Below the pieces are notes generated by a model, which saw nothing but the letters and a program-made list of their open reading frames with translations, was not told where the DNA came from and ran no database searches. A stretch of 64,000 nucleotides of DNA from the NCBI RefSeq assembly GCF_003043945.1, contig NZ_PYXG01000001.1:682001-746000 (forward strand), written 5' to 3'. Both the position numbers and the translations under genes were made by a program. Positions 52,163 through 62,000 of this stretch are shown here, one piece after another (within the stretch, counting starts at the first letter, position 1; each line of letters starts with the position of its first letter). Source of the stretch: Prevotella sp. oral taxon 376 (GTDB lineage: Bacteria > Bacteroidota > Bacteroidia > Bacteroidales > Bacteroidaceae).

Positions 52163-53761
52163 TTATCTAACCCACACTTTCCGGATGCTTCCATCAGAAT
52201 ACCGCACGATGTTAAGTCCTTTCTGTAAATGCTGTTGCTCCACGCCATGGACGGAATAAACCGACACCACGGTCGGCGAAGCTCCTTTTTCTGGATGCTG
52301 AATGCCTGCACCCGCTTCCTCATCGCTCGGATTCGGTGCGAGCCATCCTGCATCGAGAAACAAAAGGCGGGCTTTAATATAGTTATACAGGGATTCTTTT
52401 TGGCTGCTCAAGACTTCAAAATGATTACTCCATGCCTGGTTATCGCGGGCAACAGCCCCGTTTGCAATAAGCACCGCTTGCAAAGAGTCGAGCTTGCTAG
52501 AAATGAATGCCTCGGAATAACGAGTGGTTCGAAGCTCCATCCAGCGCATTTTTAATTGCTTGACATAAGCCTCATCTTTCATGAGCTTATACCAGAAAAA
52601 CGGGACGAGCTGGTTGTCTCTGTGATACATCACATCGTTGGCCGTATAGCGCCAGATGCCATTTGCCTGCGGCGAATAGTATCCCTCGTTGCCATAGGCG
52701 ATGTTAAAGTCCCAAAGGGCTGTCTTCCACTTTGCGTTATCACCCAGTTTGGCAGCGTGGGTGGCACTGTATTTGTAAAGGGGTGAGCTTAGGCGATACC
52801 CGTCGATGTTGTTGGAAACTTCCACAGCTATCTCATGGTCTATAAAGGATGGCACATCGATATATTGACGATAGCCCGTTGTGGGATTCTTATAGTTCTC
52901 CGAAGCAAACGCATCTTCCATGGCGTTGATAGCCGCTTGGATAGAGTCTTCGGTATGTGGGGGGAGATCGGCAAAGTCCTCATACTTCGGCTCCTTATAC
53001 TGATAAGTGATCCTCTTTCCGTAAATCTTCGTCCCGTCGCTCTTTAAGGGGGTGTATTTCGACTGATAGTAGTGATCCTCGTCATCGCGATCTATCTCCA
53101 CATGAAAGTCTCCCGACATGTCTTTCGCCTTCACATCGTTCAGATTCAAGCGGCCAGAGCCCTTGGTAGCTCGCTCTGACATGATGTAGATACCATAATA
53201 GATGCCGTCTACTATCACCTCACAATACTTCATGTGTGGCGCAAAGGTATGCCCTCCACGCGCCATGATCATCGTGAGAACATCACGCATATAACTCTTG
53301 TCCTGCCAAGGCGCAAGGAGTGCCCAGTCGTTATCCTTCGCCATGCCCATGATCTTTACCTTCTCTTTCTTCGCATTCACACCCTTGGAAGCCACATCGC
53401 TCGCCTTCAGGGGGCGAACAGAAAAGGGTTTCTTCCTAGAACTATAGAACGAGGAATTGCCACGATACTTCAGGGATACATACCCCTCGTAATCCACCTT
53501 CTGGCCAGGATGAGCAAGGGTGTCGCGATAGTTATGCCCATCACCATTATCGATAATCTTCATCGTGGCTAGTATCTTGTTGTCATGATGGATAATCTGA
53601 CCTTTTACATGGATGAATACCAGGGGGAGATTGGTTTGTGTAAAGGTTACCTTTTTAGAAGGCGCGAAGTTATCGGCAGCCCACTTACGACTATCCCATT
53701 GCGCAAAAGAAGATACTGCGAAGAGACATCCCGCAAACATCAAGAGTAAACGTTTGGACAT
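52163..53761 (-). CDS. Secreted CotH family protein with T9SS-type C-terminal tail
   Basis: A 532-residue protein with a signal peptide (residues 1-20, ending SSFA-QWD). The CotH-like region shows VSLKYRGNSSFYSSRKKPFSVR, DNDWALLAPWQDKSYMRDVL, VDGIYYGIYIMSERATKGSGRL and KTALWDFNIAYGN. CotH proteins are atypical kinases of spore coats in Bacillus, and bacterial relatives occur in surface and cellulosome systems. The last 35 residues (VVSVYSVHGVEQQHLQKGLNIVRYSDGSIRKVWVR) resemble the type A sorting tail of type IX secretion, so the protein may be exported to the surface. The substrate is unknown. It has its own promoter. Confidence 0.85.
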   Translation of the reverse strand: MSKRLLLMFAGCLFAVSSFAQWDSRKWAADNFAPSKKVTFTQTNLPLVFIHVKGQIIHHDNKILATMKIIDNGDGHNYRDTLAHPGQKVDYEGYVSLKYRGNSSFYSSRKKPFSVRPLKASDVASKGVNAKKEKVKIMGMAKDNDWALLAPWQDKSYMRDVLTMIMARGGHTFAPHMKYCEVIVDGIYYGIYIMSERATKGSGRLNLNDVKAKDMSGDFHVEIDRDDEDHYYQSKYTPLKSDGTKIYGKRITYQYKEPKYEDFADLPPHTEDSIQAAINAMEDAFASENYKNPTTGYRQYIDVPSFIDHEIAVEVSNNIDGYRLSSPLYKYSATHAAKLGDNAKWKTALWDFNIAYGNEGYYSPQANGIWRYTANDVMYHRDNQLVPFFWYKLMKDEAYVKQLKMRWMELRTTRYSEAFISSKLDSLQAVLIANGAVARDNQAWSNHFEVLSSQKESLYNYIKARLLFLDAGWLAPNPSDEEAGAGIQHPEKGASPTVVSVYSVHGVEQQHLQKGLNIVRYSDGSIRKVWVR

Positions 53762-53902
53762 TGATTAATTTAAATTTATCAGGTCTTAATCATCATAACA
53801 CTTCGGAACAGAAGCTCTCCCCCTCTCTCTTCGCCATTTTTCGCGGCAAGGGAAGCAAAGAGCTGCAAGATTTAAAGTTGGTTCCTTAGCCTTTTCTCCC
53901 TA

Positions 53903-53934
53903 CAAAAATAGAGATATTTTATCACCTCCACAAA
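53903..53934 (-). promoter_or_regulatory. Promoter of the CotH gene
   Basis: On the minus strand TTTG (53934-53931) is followed after 20 bp by TATTTTTG (53910-53903), a full consensus match. The leader would be about 135 nt. Confidence 0.65.
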
Positions 53935-54002
53935 CATTTCCTGCAGAAACTTGAAAAACCGCTGATTTCCAACCATTTCCATCACACCCACAAACAGAAA
54001 AG

Positions 54003-54107
54003 TAAAAGATGGCCTTTTACGCTCCTTTTAGCCGTTAAAAACTCCCCTTTTAGCCGTTAAAAGGAGAGTTTCTAGCGGCCTTTTACAAAACAGTTTATAG
54101 CTATCTT
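54003..54107. repeat. 22-bp-period palindrome array A4 (three clear units)
   Basis: Units start at 54003, 54025 and 54047, exactly 22 bp apart. Arms are TAAAAG/CTTTTA, CTTTTA/TAAAAA and CTTTTA/TAAAAG, with centres ATGGC, GCCGT and GCCGT. Windows at 54069 and 54091 keep the RYNRY centre (GCGGC, ATAGC) but have lost arm symmetry. The array lies between the stop of the metallophosphoesterase gene and the promoter of the CotH gene. Confidence 0.75.
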
Positions 54108-54169
54108 TAAAACTGCGAACAAAAGGAGCTTTTTATAGGCATGGCTTCGACTCCTAAGAGCAGGCCCGC

Positions 54170-55666
54170 TTACTCGTAGACAAACACCCTTTGCCCACTT
54201 GCTCGGAACCCATATCCATCGCTTGCCTGCACTTCTATGCGGTGAGCACCGCTACGGGCAGACTCTGGGAGGGGGAATGTCCACAGCTGTGGCGAGGGTG
54301 TCCTGCGCATCGGATTCACGCGGTTATAGCGCGTGGGATAAACCTTCTGTAGATTCATCTCGCGCATCCGCGCCACATTCGGATCAATGGCATCCGTCTT
54401 TCTGGCCATCATCCACGCCCCTCCATCCACACGGCATTTCACCTCGGTAGAGTCGCAGCCTCCCCAGATGGTGAGCAACGCTTGATAAGGCGCCGTGCCC
54501 TCCATGTCGCGGAGATGGGTGTCGAGCGTATCAATGCCCGTTACATGAATGCTCATCTGCCTGTGCGCATCAAGCCCCACGCCTTTGCAACGCAGGCTGT
54601 AAGAATTTCCCGTAAAGTCGAGCACGAAATAGTTGCGTGGCGTACCGCCCTGCTGAAGAGCCGTGGGAACGCCCTCCCAGTCTTTCTCTCCTACCCACCA
54701 GAATCCACAGGTGGCACCAGCGCCTAACTCATGGACATGCACTCCTGGTCTTCCATAGAAGAAGCGCATGACCCGATGGAGATGTCCTGTAATGGCAAGC
54801 ACCTCTTTCCGATCTTTCAAAATATCGAGCAGCGCATTGCGATTCTTCGTCATCGCCAGAGGAATGTGCATGCTGAGACAGATAAGATAGTCTTGGGGTA
54901 CCAGGCGAATGTCATTTTTCACAAACTCAAGCGCTTCTTCCGGTAACTCTCCGTGATACCCTTTAGCACCATCGCCATACACATTGTTGAGGACGATGAA
55001 ATGCACCTTTCCTTCATTGAAGGCATAGACATCCGACCCAAAGATCGTGCTATAGGTCTTGGTCTGCCCTCGGCGGATGCTATCAGCATCTCGGTCGTGG
55101 TTCCCAATGACTGTCCACGTCTGCGAAGGCAGCAACTCCATCATCTCTTTCAACTTAGAGTGAAGGGAGAGATTATTGTTTACCAAGTCGCCAAGGAAGA
55201 GGTTCACGTCCGTCGAATCTGTATTGAGCAGCTCAGGCCACAGCGTCTTTGCAGCATAGTCTAACTCCTGATAGTTGCCCACCTGCACGTCACCGATGGC
55301 ATTCAAACGGAATTGCTGCTTCACGGCCTTGCGCCTCAACCCGAAATCTGGGCTGCCTTCCCCTTTCTTAAAACTGACCCGGAAATGGCTGTTTACCACC
55401 TTCCCTGTAGACAGCGTATAGTCGGATGGAAGAATAGGGAACACACTGAAGCCCTCGGCGAGGCGAAGCTTGTATTTTCCCTTATCATTCGTCAGCACGA
55501 CATCCTTGCCGTTTGAGACCGGAATGCCGGCAATTCCCGCCTCCTGGCGGTCTCTTCGACCATTCCGATTTACATCCGAATACACATAGCCTTCGATCGT
55601 CTGCTGAGCCTCGGAGGGAGCAATCGAGAGCCCGAGAAACAGCACCAAGAGGAAGATCCTACTCAT
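54170..55666 (-). CDS. Secreted calcineurin-like metallophosphoesterase
   Basis: A 498-residue secreted phosphoesterase. From the ATG at 55666 it has a signal peptide (MSRIFLLVLFLGLSIAPSEA). An N-terminal SdrD-like/metallophosphatase-N domain follows (GYVYSDVNRNGRRDRQEAGIAGIPVSNG). The catalytic domain has GDVQVGN, LGDLVNN, GNHDRD, SMHIPL and GHLHR, the dinuclear-metal ligands of the calcineurin family. The C-terminal beta domain is of the Metallophos_C type. The ATG overlaps the upstream lipoprotein stop by 8 bp. As last gene of a SusC/SusD operon it suggests a phosphorylated nutrient, which is inference. Confidence 0.9.
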   Translation of the reverse strand: MSRIFLLVLFLGLSIAPSEAQQTIEGYVYSDVNRNGRRDRQEAGIAGIPVSNGKDVVLTNDKGKYKLRLAEGFSVFPILPSDYTLSTGKVVNSHFRVSFKKGEGSPDFGLRRKAVKQQFRLNAIGDVQVGNYQELDYAAKTLWPELLNTDSTDVNLFLGDLVNNNLSLHSKLKEMMELLPSQTWTVIGNHDRDADSIRRGQTKTYSTIFGSDVYAFNEGKVHFIVLNNVYGDGAKGYHGELPEEALEFVKNDIRLVPQDYLICLSMHIPLAMTKNRNALLDILKDRKEVLAITGHLHRVMRFFYGRPGVHVHELGAGATCGFWWVGEKDWEGVPTALQQGGTPRNYFVLDFTGNSYSLRCKGVGLDAHRQMSIHVTGIDTLDTHLRDMEGTAPYQALLTIWGGCDSTEVKCRVDGGAWMMARKTDAIDPNVARMREMNLQKVYPTRYNRVNPMRRTPSPQLWTFPLPESARSGAHRIEVQASDGYGFRASGQRVFVYE

Positions 55667-57173
55667 ACTTGAAGATATGCACTTTGTTTCCACTATCGGT
55701 AAAAGCCACATAGCCCACGCCCGTCTTTGCAAAGTCGATATTCAAACCCGTTGCGGGAATGTCGGCTATCTTCACGGGAGCACTCCATTGCCCCGTCTCT
55801 TGGTCAAGGTACATGAAGTAAGGATAGTTCTGATCGGACAAATTGTTATAAACAATATAGGGCGTTTCATCAGTAGCCACAGCAAGAGCCACTTCGGTAT
55901 GGCGGTCTGGCACAAATCCTAGCGGAAGCACATTCCCACCAAGCTCTTTCCAAGTGGCATCCTGGGCGTCGTAGTATTTCATGCGCATGGCTGTTGCCCC
56001 AGACGCATTGTCTAGTGTCCAAATATATGGAACTTCATCTGGCGCAACATAGGCTCCTATCGTATAGATGTTATTAAAGGTGTTACCCGGCTCTAGATAG
56101 TTGAGGACCATGGCCTTCCATTCGCCGTTTTCATACTTCAATACATTGTATCCGTAGTTGATACCACTCACAGCACCACGATTGATACTGATGACATAAG
56201 CAGCTTCCTTGCCTCCTGCCATGTTCGACATGTATACCTGATTGGTGAGCATGGAAGGCGTTTGGCTGCGCCAGATGCCATCCTTATAATTGGAAACCAC
56301 GAGGGTGCGACGTGCAAAGTCGGAATGGGTTGCATTGTTCACCTGGGCTCCTACCACCTCGCCATTGCCGAGGACGGTGATGCCAAGATATGTAGACTGA
56401 GCCTTCAAAACACCTGACGAGCCACCTGTAAACTCCCAGTTCCCATTCGTAAAGCTCTGAACGGTAAGCGCACCCTTGACAGAAGCCGTATTGTCAGCAT
56501 ATCCAACAAATGGGATCCCATCTGCACTTAAGTCCATGTCAAAGTAAGAACTGCTGATTTCGTTGCCAAAAGAAGTGCCTCCCACATACTCCCATTCACT
56601 TCCATTCAGCTTGATGACCACCGGATGGTTATTGTTGTTACTGCGAATCTTAAACCCTACATAAGGCTCGTGGGTCTTCGGGTTAATCTTCATAACGGGA
56701 GAGCCAAACACGGTAAGGTCTTCGAATGTCGCCACCTCATGCCATTTCAAACCTGTAGCCTTGGTTACGCTTATGGCATAACGCACATTGAAGCTGCCCT
56801 TTGTAACGATATAATCGACGGGCACCTTGAAGTTATTAGCTGTAGACTTGCTGGTTTGATCTACACCATTTACCTTGACCGTTGTCCCGTCTGAGGTCGT
56901 GAAGCGGGCCACGAGCCTTGACTTGTCGATCGTAGAAGGCATGGGGAGGCTTATGGACACCGTAGATGTGCCGGCAACCGACTGCCCGGATAGGTCGATG
57001 ACATAATCGCTTGACAGATAATCGGGGTTGTCTTCTGCGTAAAACCCAAAGGACAACATCCTCGGAGCATCTATATCTTGATAAAGAAAATTCGTATTGT
57101 CAGAGCAGGCCGCTAGGAATAAAACCACTAGGGCAAGCACAACGGAATGATAGGATAATTTCTTCGTCTTCAT
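55659..57173 (-). CDS. Surface lipoprotein with beta-propeller-like repeats
   Basis: A 504-residue lipoprotein: the signal ends in LFLAACSD with the acylated cysteine near residue 23. Residues about 35-140 form an Ig-like/DUF5018-like domain (YVIDLSGQSVAGTSTVSISLP, NGVDQTS...). From about 145 onward there are repeated units with the pattern W-x-x-V-G-G or W-K-x-x and D-x-x-P-Y-I/V (GNWEFTGGSSG, GEWKAMVLNY, DEVPYIWTLD, DETPYIVYNN), like blades of a propeller. It is the fourth gene of the SusC operon, 1 bp after the small lipoprotein gene. It probably binds ligand at the surface, but this is inferred from position. Confidence 0.7.
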   Translation of the reverse strand: MKTKKLSYHSVVLALVVLFLAACSDNTNFLYQDIDAPRMLSFGFYAEDNPDYLSSDYVIDLSGQSVAGTSTVSISLPMPSTIDKSRLVARFTTSDGTTVKVNGVDQTSKSTANNFKVPVDYIVTKGSFNVRYAISVTKATGLKWHEVATFEDLTVFGSPVMKINPKTHEPYVGFKIRSNNNNHPVVIKLNGSEWEYVGGTSFGNEISSSYFDMDLSADGIPFVGYADNTASVKGALTVQSFTNGNWEFTGGSSGVLKAQSTYLGITVLGNGEVVGAQVNNATHSDFARRTLVVSNYKDGIWRSQTPSMLTNQVYMSNMAGGKEAAYVISINRGAVSGINYGYNVLKYENGEWKAMVLNYLEPGNTFNNIYTIGAYVAPDEVPYIWTLDNASGATAMRMKYYDAQDATWKELGGNVLPLGFVPDRHTEVALAVATDETPYIVYNNLSDQNYPYFMYLDQETGQWSAPVKIADIPATGLNIDFAKTGVGYVAFTDSGNKVHIFKYE

Positions 57174-57174
57174 G

Positions 57175-57633
57175 TTAATTCTTCTTTTCTATTACTAATG
57201 ACTTTCCTTTCCCGGACTTGCCTGGCAGTCCAAGGGTGAAATCCTGACTGTTTGCCGTCAGCGTGATGGTCAGCTTGTTGTTCTTACCCTCGTCTACAGG
57301 ATGCGATATCCAGCGAATGCGGATTGGCATATCATAAACTCCTGGCTCAAACACGAGTGAATTACCCGTTGTTACCAGCTCGTAGTCTACCCCCTCTGTA
57401 AGTCCGTCTCCAACGTTAATCTCATAATTAACGGTCAAAGGTTTCGTAAAAGGTCGAGAGCTGACCGATACAATATAGGTATTGAGATTGTTTACCTTCG
57501 ACAATACCGTTATGGAAGAGGCTCCTGTCTCCGTTGTAATGCAGATGAACGGATGGTCGTAGCCGTCAAATTCTTTCTTGTTGCAACCGACCAAAGTGAT
57601 AAGTGCTATGAATAAAAATCGTTTCATTTCCAT
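57175..57633 (-). CDS. Small lipoprotein in SusE/SusF position
   Basis: A 152-residue lipoprotein with the lipobox LITLVGC and the acylated cysteine at residue 17. The rest is beta-rich: ITTETGASSITVLSKVNNLNTYIVSVSSRPFTKPLTVNYEINVGDGLTEGVDYELV resembles the DUF1735/BT_3987-type domain of Bacteroidetes surface-binding lipoproteins, though the match is not certain. Its ATG overlaps the susD stop by one base (TAATG), showing tight coupling. A second ATG two codons later is equally possible. Confidence 0.65.
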   Translation of the reverse strand: MEMKRFLFIALITLVGCNKKEFDGYDHPFICITTETGASSITVLSKVNNLNTYIVSVSSRPFTKPLTVNYEINVGDGLTEGVDYELVTTGNSLVFEPGVYDMPIRIRWISHPVDEGKNNKLTITLTANSQDFTLGLPGKSGKGKSLVIEKKN

Positions 57634-59033
57634 TAGTTGTTATTGGGGTTAGGAAGCATGTTCTCGTTGGCATTCAACTCATACCGTGGAATAGGGAGAA
57701 TAAAGAGGTTGCTCGGATAGGCAATCTTTTGAACCATGGAAGGGGTGTTCCTTTCACGAACGAGATCCTGTTTCCATCTGGTGATATCGAAGAAATTATG
57801 TCCTTCGAAACAAAGCTCCTTTACTCGCTCGGTGCGAATGAGGCTGATAAGGTCGGCATCTGAACATCCGGAAAGTACGGCCTGCGCCTTCAAACTTCCG
57901 ACTGCTCTCTCCACGATAGCCCGAATATAAGAACGGGCATCGTTATAGCGACCAAGATTCCAGGCTGCCTCCGCAGCGTTCAAATACATCTCTGAAAGAC
58001 GGAAGATGATAGGATCCTCATGCTTATCCTGCCTGTCGGGAACGACTGTTGCCGCATACTTAATACATTTGTTCGTTCCGCTTTGCTGCAAGAGCGGCAA
58101 ACGGATATCATCTGAGTCATAAAGACTGATAAGCGTATCCGCAGGGAAGCACTCTAATGTGTAGAATTCCTTGAGCTTGCCACTCATATCGTGTCCATTC
58201 AAGCGGAAAATCGCCTCACCCGACATATTCAGATCCATATACATATTGATATAATCGGCACCTTGGGCAAGCGACTTGTTTGCGATTGCTCGCTCTGCAT
58301 AGTCAAATGCATTCTGCCAATCCTCCATGTAAAGATATACTCGAGAGAACATGGCATTTACCGCCTGAAGAGAACCATAGAAGCGATCGGCGGCTACCTC
58401 ATCGGTGAGCAGTCCTGCTGCCTGACTCAGATCGGAAAGCACCTGAGAGTACACGCTCTTCACCGTAGCACGCGCAGGATTATCGTTCGGGCCTGGCGTC
58501 TTCGTCAATACGGGAACTCCTAAATGGGAGGCATCAGCAGTATAATTATAGGGCTGTGCATAGACTCTTACGAGATCAAAATGACAAAGGGCTCGGAGAA
58601 GCAATGCCTGTCCGAGAATCTTCTTGCATTTGTCTGCTGCTGCAGGGTAAGCCGCCTCTACGATCGGTGCATATTGAATGATGTTATTGGCATTCGCCTG
58701 CGCCTCATTGATGCGATACCATATATAATAAGCCGTAGTGGCATTCTCTGGATTCAGAGTGAAGTTATACTGATCAAGCACAGAAGACCCTGAAGACCGA
58801 TTTACATAACACATGTTCCCAGCAACTTCTGAGTACTTGGAGAACTCTCCGTCATAATAAGTATAGAATTTATTGTAGGCTCCTATAAGGCCTGCCTGCA
58901 ATCCTCTAGGGTCTGACAGGAATGAGGGAATGGTGGTCTTACCCTTCTGCTCAACGGTAAGGAAATCGCTACATCCCGTCAAAGGAATCATTAGCAAGGC
59001 CAGCAAACTATATTTCATTGTATTTCTTTTCAT
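57633..59033 (-). CDS. SusD/RagB family nutrient-binding lipoprotein
   Basis: A 466-residue SusD-like lipoprotein with the lipobox LMIPLTGCSDFL (cysteine at about residue 21). Family features are GLQAGLIGAYNKFYTYYDGEFSKYSEVAGNMCY near the N-terminus, KILGQALLLRALCHFDLVRVYAQPY, and the C-terminal IIFRLSEMYLNAAEAAWNLGRYNDARSYIRAIVERA with RTERVKELCFEGHNFFDITRW. It starts 15 bp after the SusC stop. With the following two lipoproteins it would form the surface complex around the SusC channel. Confidence 0.95.
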   Translation of the reverse strand: MKRNTMKYSLLALLMIPLTGCSDFLTVEQKGKTTIPSFLSDPRGLQAGLIGAYNKFYTYYDGEFSKYSEVAGNMCYVNRSSGSSVLDQYNFTLNPENATTAYYIWYRINEAQANANNIIQYAPIVEAAYPAAADKCKKILGQALLLRALCHFDLVRVYAQPYNYTADASHLGVPVLTKTPGPNDNPARATVKSVYSQVLSDLSQAAGLLTDEVAADRFYGSLQAVNAMFSRVYLYMEDWQNAFDYAERAIANKSLAQGADYINMYMDLNMSGEAIFRLNGHDMSGKLKEFYTLECFPADTLISLYDSDDIRLPLLQQSGTNKCIKYAATVVPDRQDKHEDPIIFRLSEMYLNAAEAAWNLGRYNDARSYIRAIVERAVGSLKAQAVLSGCSDADLISLIRTERVKELCFEGHNFFDITRWKQDLVRERNTPSMVQKIAYPSNLFILPIPRYELNANENMLPNPNNN

Positions 59034-59048
59034 TTTTCAGCATCTTTT

Positions 59049-62000
59049 TTAGAATCCAACATTCAATGATAACGTAAAGGTGCGCTCCAAGGGATAGCCG
59101 CTCATCACGGTCTTATAAGAATTACGCTTGCTGCTTGCATAAGGAGAATAGGCAAAAAGATTATCCGCTATCAGCGACACATCGGCACTCGTAAGTCCCC
59201 ATTTCCGAATCCAGTCTCTGGGAATCTCATAACCCAATACTATATTTTGCAGACGCACCAGATCCTTCTTATAGAGGAAACGGGTAGACTGTCGGGAAGA
59301 GCCCGTACTCACACCTGCCATAGGCTTGGGATTCAAGGCTATATCACCAGGGAACTTCCAATAATCTTGTTGCTCAATAGCTTGATTATTACTGATGATA
59401 TTATAACCATCGCTGTTGCCTATTGAAGCAAAGCTGCTATAGGTATATCCTCCGAACTGATAGTTAAGAAGGAAGCGTAAGGAGAAACCTTTATAAGTTA
59501 AAGTATTGGTAAGACCGCCTGTAATGATAGAGTTCGACTTCTTACCCCTAACCCGATTATTGGTACTATCGTATGTCTTCGTGATATCCCCATTAGCATC
59601 ATACCACAACGGACTCCCATCATAGGGATTCACACCGGCCCATCGAACAAGGTAATATGTACGGGTATCTTCGCCTTCTATCCAAGAGATGCCGTCGGTA
59701 AAGTTCACCTGTGTACCACGATACGACTTTTTCAACTTATTGGAATTACGAGCAAGATTGATATCTGTTGTCCATGTAAAGTCTCCTTCTTTCTTGGCAA
59801 TGAAATTACGGGTTGTTATGTTGATTTCAAAACCTCGATTCTGGATCTCTCCTACATTGCGATATACACGAGTATCACCCGTAGTAAGAGATACCGGAAG
59901 CTGACTCAGAAGGTTCTTTGTAAGGTTATTATACCATTCAAACTCAAAGTCGATTCGGTTAAAGGCCGCTATGCGGAAACCAAGATTCGTCATATAGGTT
60001 GTCTCCCAACTAAGCTTGCTATTAGGCGATTGGCCCTGTGTACCTCCGCTCTCACCATTATAAGAATGGCTGTCGCCATAGGAATAAGTGCCGAGAGCTT
60101 CTTGAGAGCCTATGCGGGAGTTGCCATTGGCACCATAGCTGGCCTTCAACTTTAAGACTTTCATCCATGGAATACGAAACCATTTCTCATTATGGACATT
60201 CCATGAAGCACCCACCGATGCGAAGTTTGCCCATCTCACATCGGTGCCGAACTGGGAGTTTCCGTCCTTACGACCGTTCATCGTCAGATAATATCGGTGG
60301 TCGAATGAATAGCTCAACTGGCCGATGAAAGAAACCTTACGGCTCTTGCTGCTTGAGTTATACCCTTGTCGGAGGGAGGCTTGGCTCACATCTTGAATAT
60401 GATCGTTAATAAAGCCAGAGCCAGTTACATACATAGTCGTATAATCGCGGGAATCCGCTTCAAAGCCGAACACACCGCCCACAGTATGCTTCCCAAAAGT
60501 ATTGTTATAGTTCAGACGGTGAATGGTTGCCCAGTTCACAATGTCTGCCGAAGAGCGACGGGCATATCCGACAGGAATCCCTGCCGTATTCATACCCGTC
60601 CAGTTTCTTTGAGAGCTATAAGTTTGCTCCAGCGTACTTTGATAGTCATAGGCAAACTGCCCCGTATACTTCAGTCCTTTCATGATATCATAAGACAGTT
60701 GGAAATTCGTTCGGAAATACCAAGTCTTCTGGTTATTGATATTCTGATCGCGTTCCAATATGGAATTTGAGATAAATCTCTGAATTGCATAGATAGGATC
60801 GCCATTGTTGTCGACGCCTGTTACTATCTTATTATAAAGGCGATAAGTTCCATCTAAATTATAAGGAGAATAAATTGGCAACAGCTCATAATACTCTCTT
60901 CCAAGCGCGAACAGGTCGTTGTCATTGTAGGAAGCAAAAAGTCCAACCGTTAGTTTCAACTTCTCCAAAAGTTGAAAGTTAAGATTCGAGCGCAGAGACA
61001 AGCGCTGCTGCTCGTTGCCCTTGACGGTTCTCTCGTTTTGATAATATTGTCCGGAAACATAATAATCCACTTTGTCTGACCCTCCGTTTAGCGACACATT
61101 GGTGAGAAATGTTGTTCCAGTATCATAAAAGACATCCCTCCAGTTCGTGTCAGTAGTAGAATAAGAGTTCATGTCATTATCTTGATAAGGGAAAGTGCGC
61201 ATATCAAGACCCGCATTCTTATAGGCTTGCTTTGCCAAAGCCATCCATTGTGCAGCGTTCATCACCTTTGGAGCAGTGCTCTCATCGATATTCGCAACTC
61301 CATACTGCACATTGGCATGAATGTTGGTTTTGCCTTTCTTGCCTTTCTTCAAGGTAACGAGAATCACGCCATTGGCTCCATCGGCTCCATAGATGGAGGT
61401 TGCGGTCGCATCTTTTAATACGGTGATTGACTCGATATCATCAGGGTTCAAGTAAGAGAGGGGACTTACCGTATAGCTCGTTCCAGGCATCATATTCGTG
61501 CGGTCGCCGGTGTACATCGGCGTTCCATCGACCACCCAGAGCGGTTCATTGGATGCATTCAAGGAGGCTTCGCCGCGTATACGGACATTAAGGCGAGTAC
61601 GCGGAGAGCCTGGATCTTCTGTATTTGGACTAATCTTTACACCTGGAATCAAACCATCCAACAGGACATCCACTCGCTGTTGAGGAAGACCTTTCAACTG
61701 ATCAGAATTTACCTGATAGGCACTACCGACCAAGTCTGAACGCTTCTGGGCTGTACCGTAGGCTCCTACTACAACGACATCCTGAAGCTGATTGGCATCT
61801 TCCTGAAGGGTTGCGTTTACAATATTCCCACTAACCTGAATGGTCTGAGATTTCATTCCGATATAAGTAATTACCAAAGTTCGCACTCTCCCTGGCTTCA
61901 AATGCAGGACATAATGCCCATCAATATCAGTAATCGACTTGTTTTCCGTTCCTTTTTGTTGAACGGTAGCACCAATAAGAGGCTCTCCTTTTGCGTCTGT

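Noticed and set aside
52003..52353. A 116-codon minus-strand frame over the CotH 3' end
   Set aside because: It overlaps the well-supported CotH coding sequence in another frame and continues into the promoter region of the next operon.
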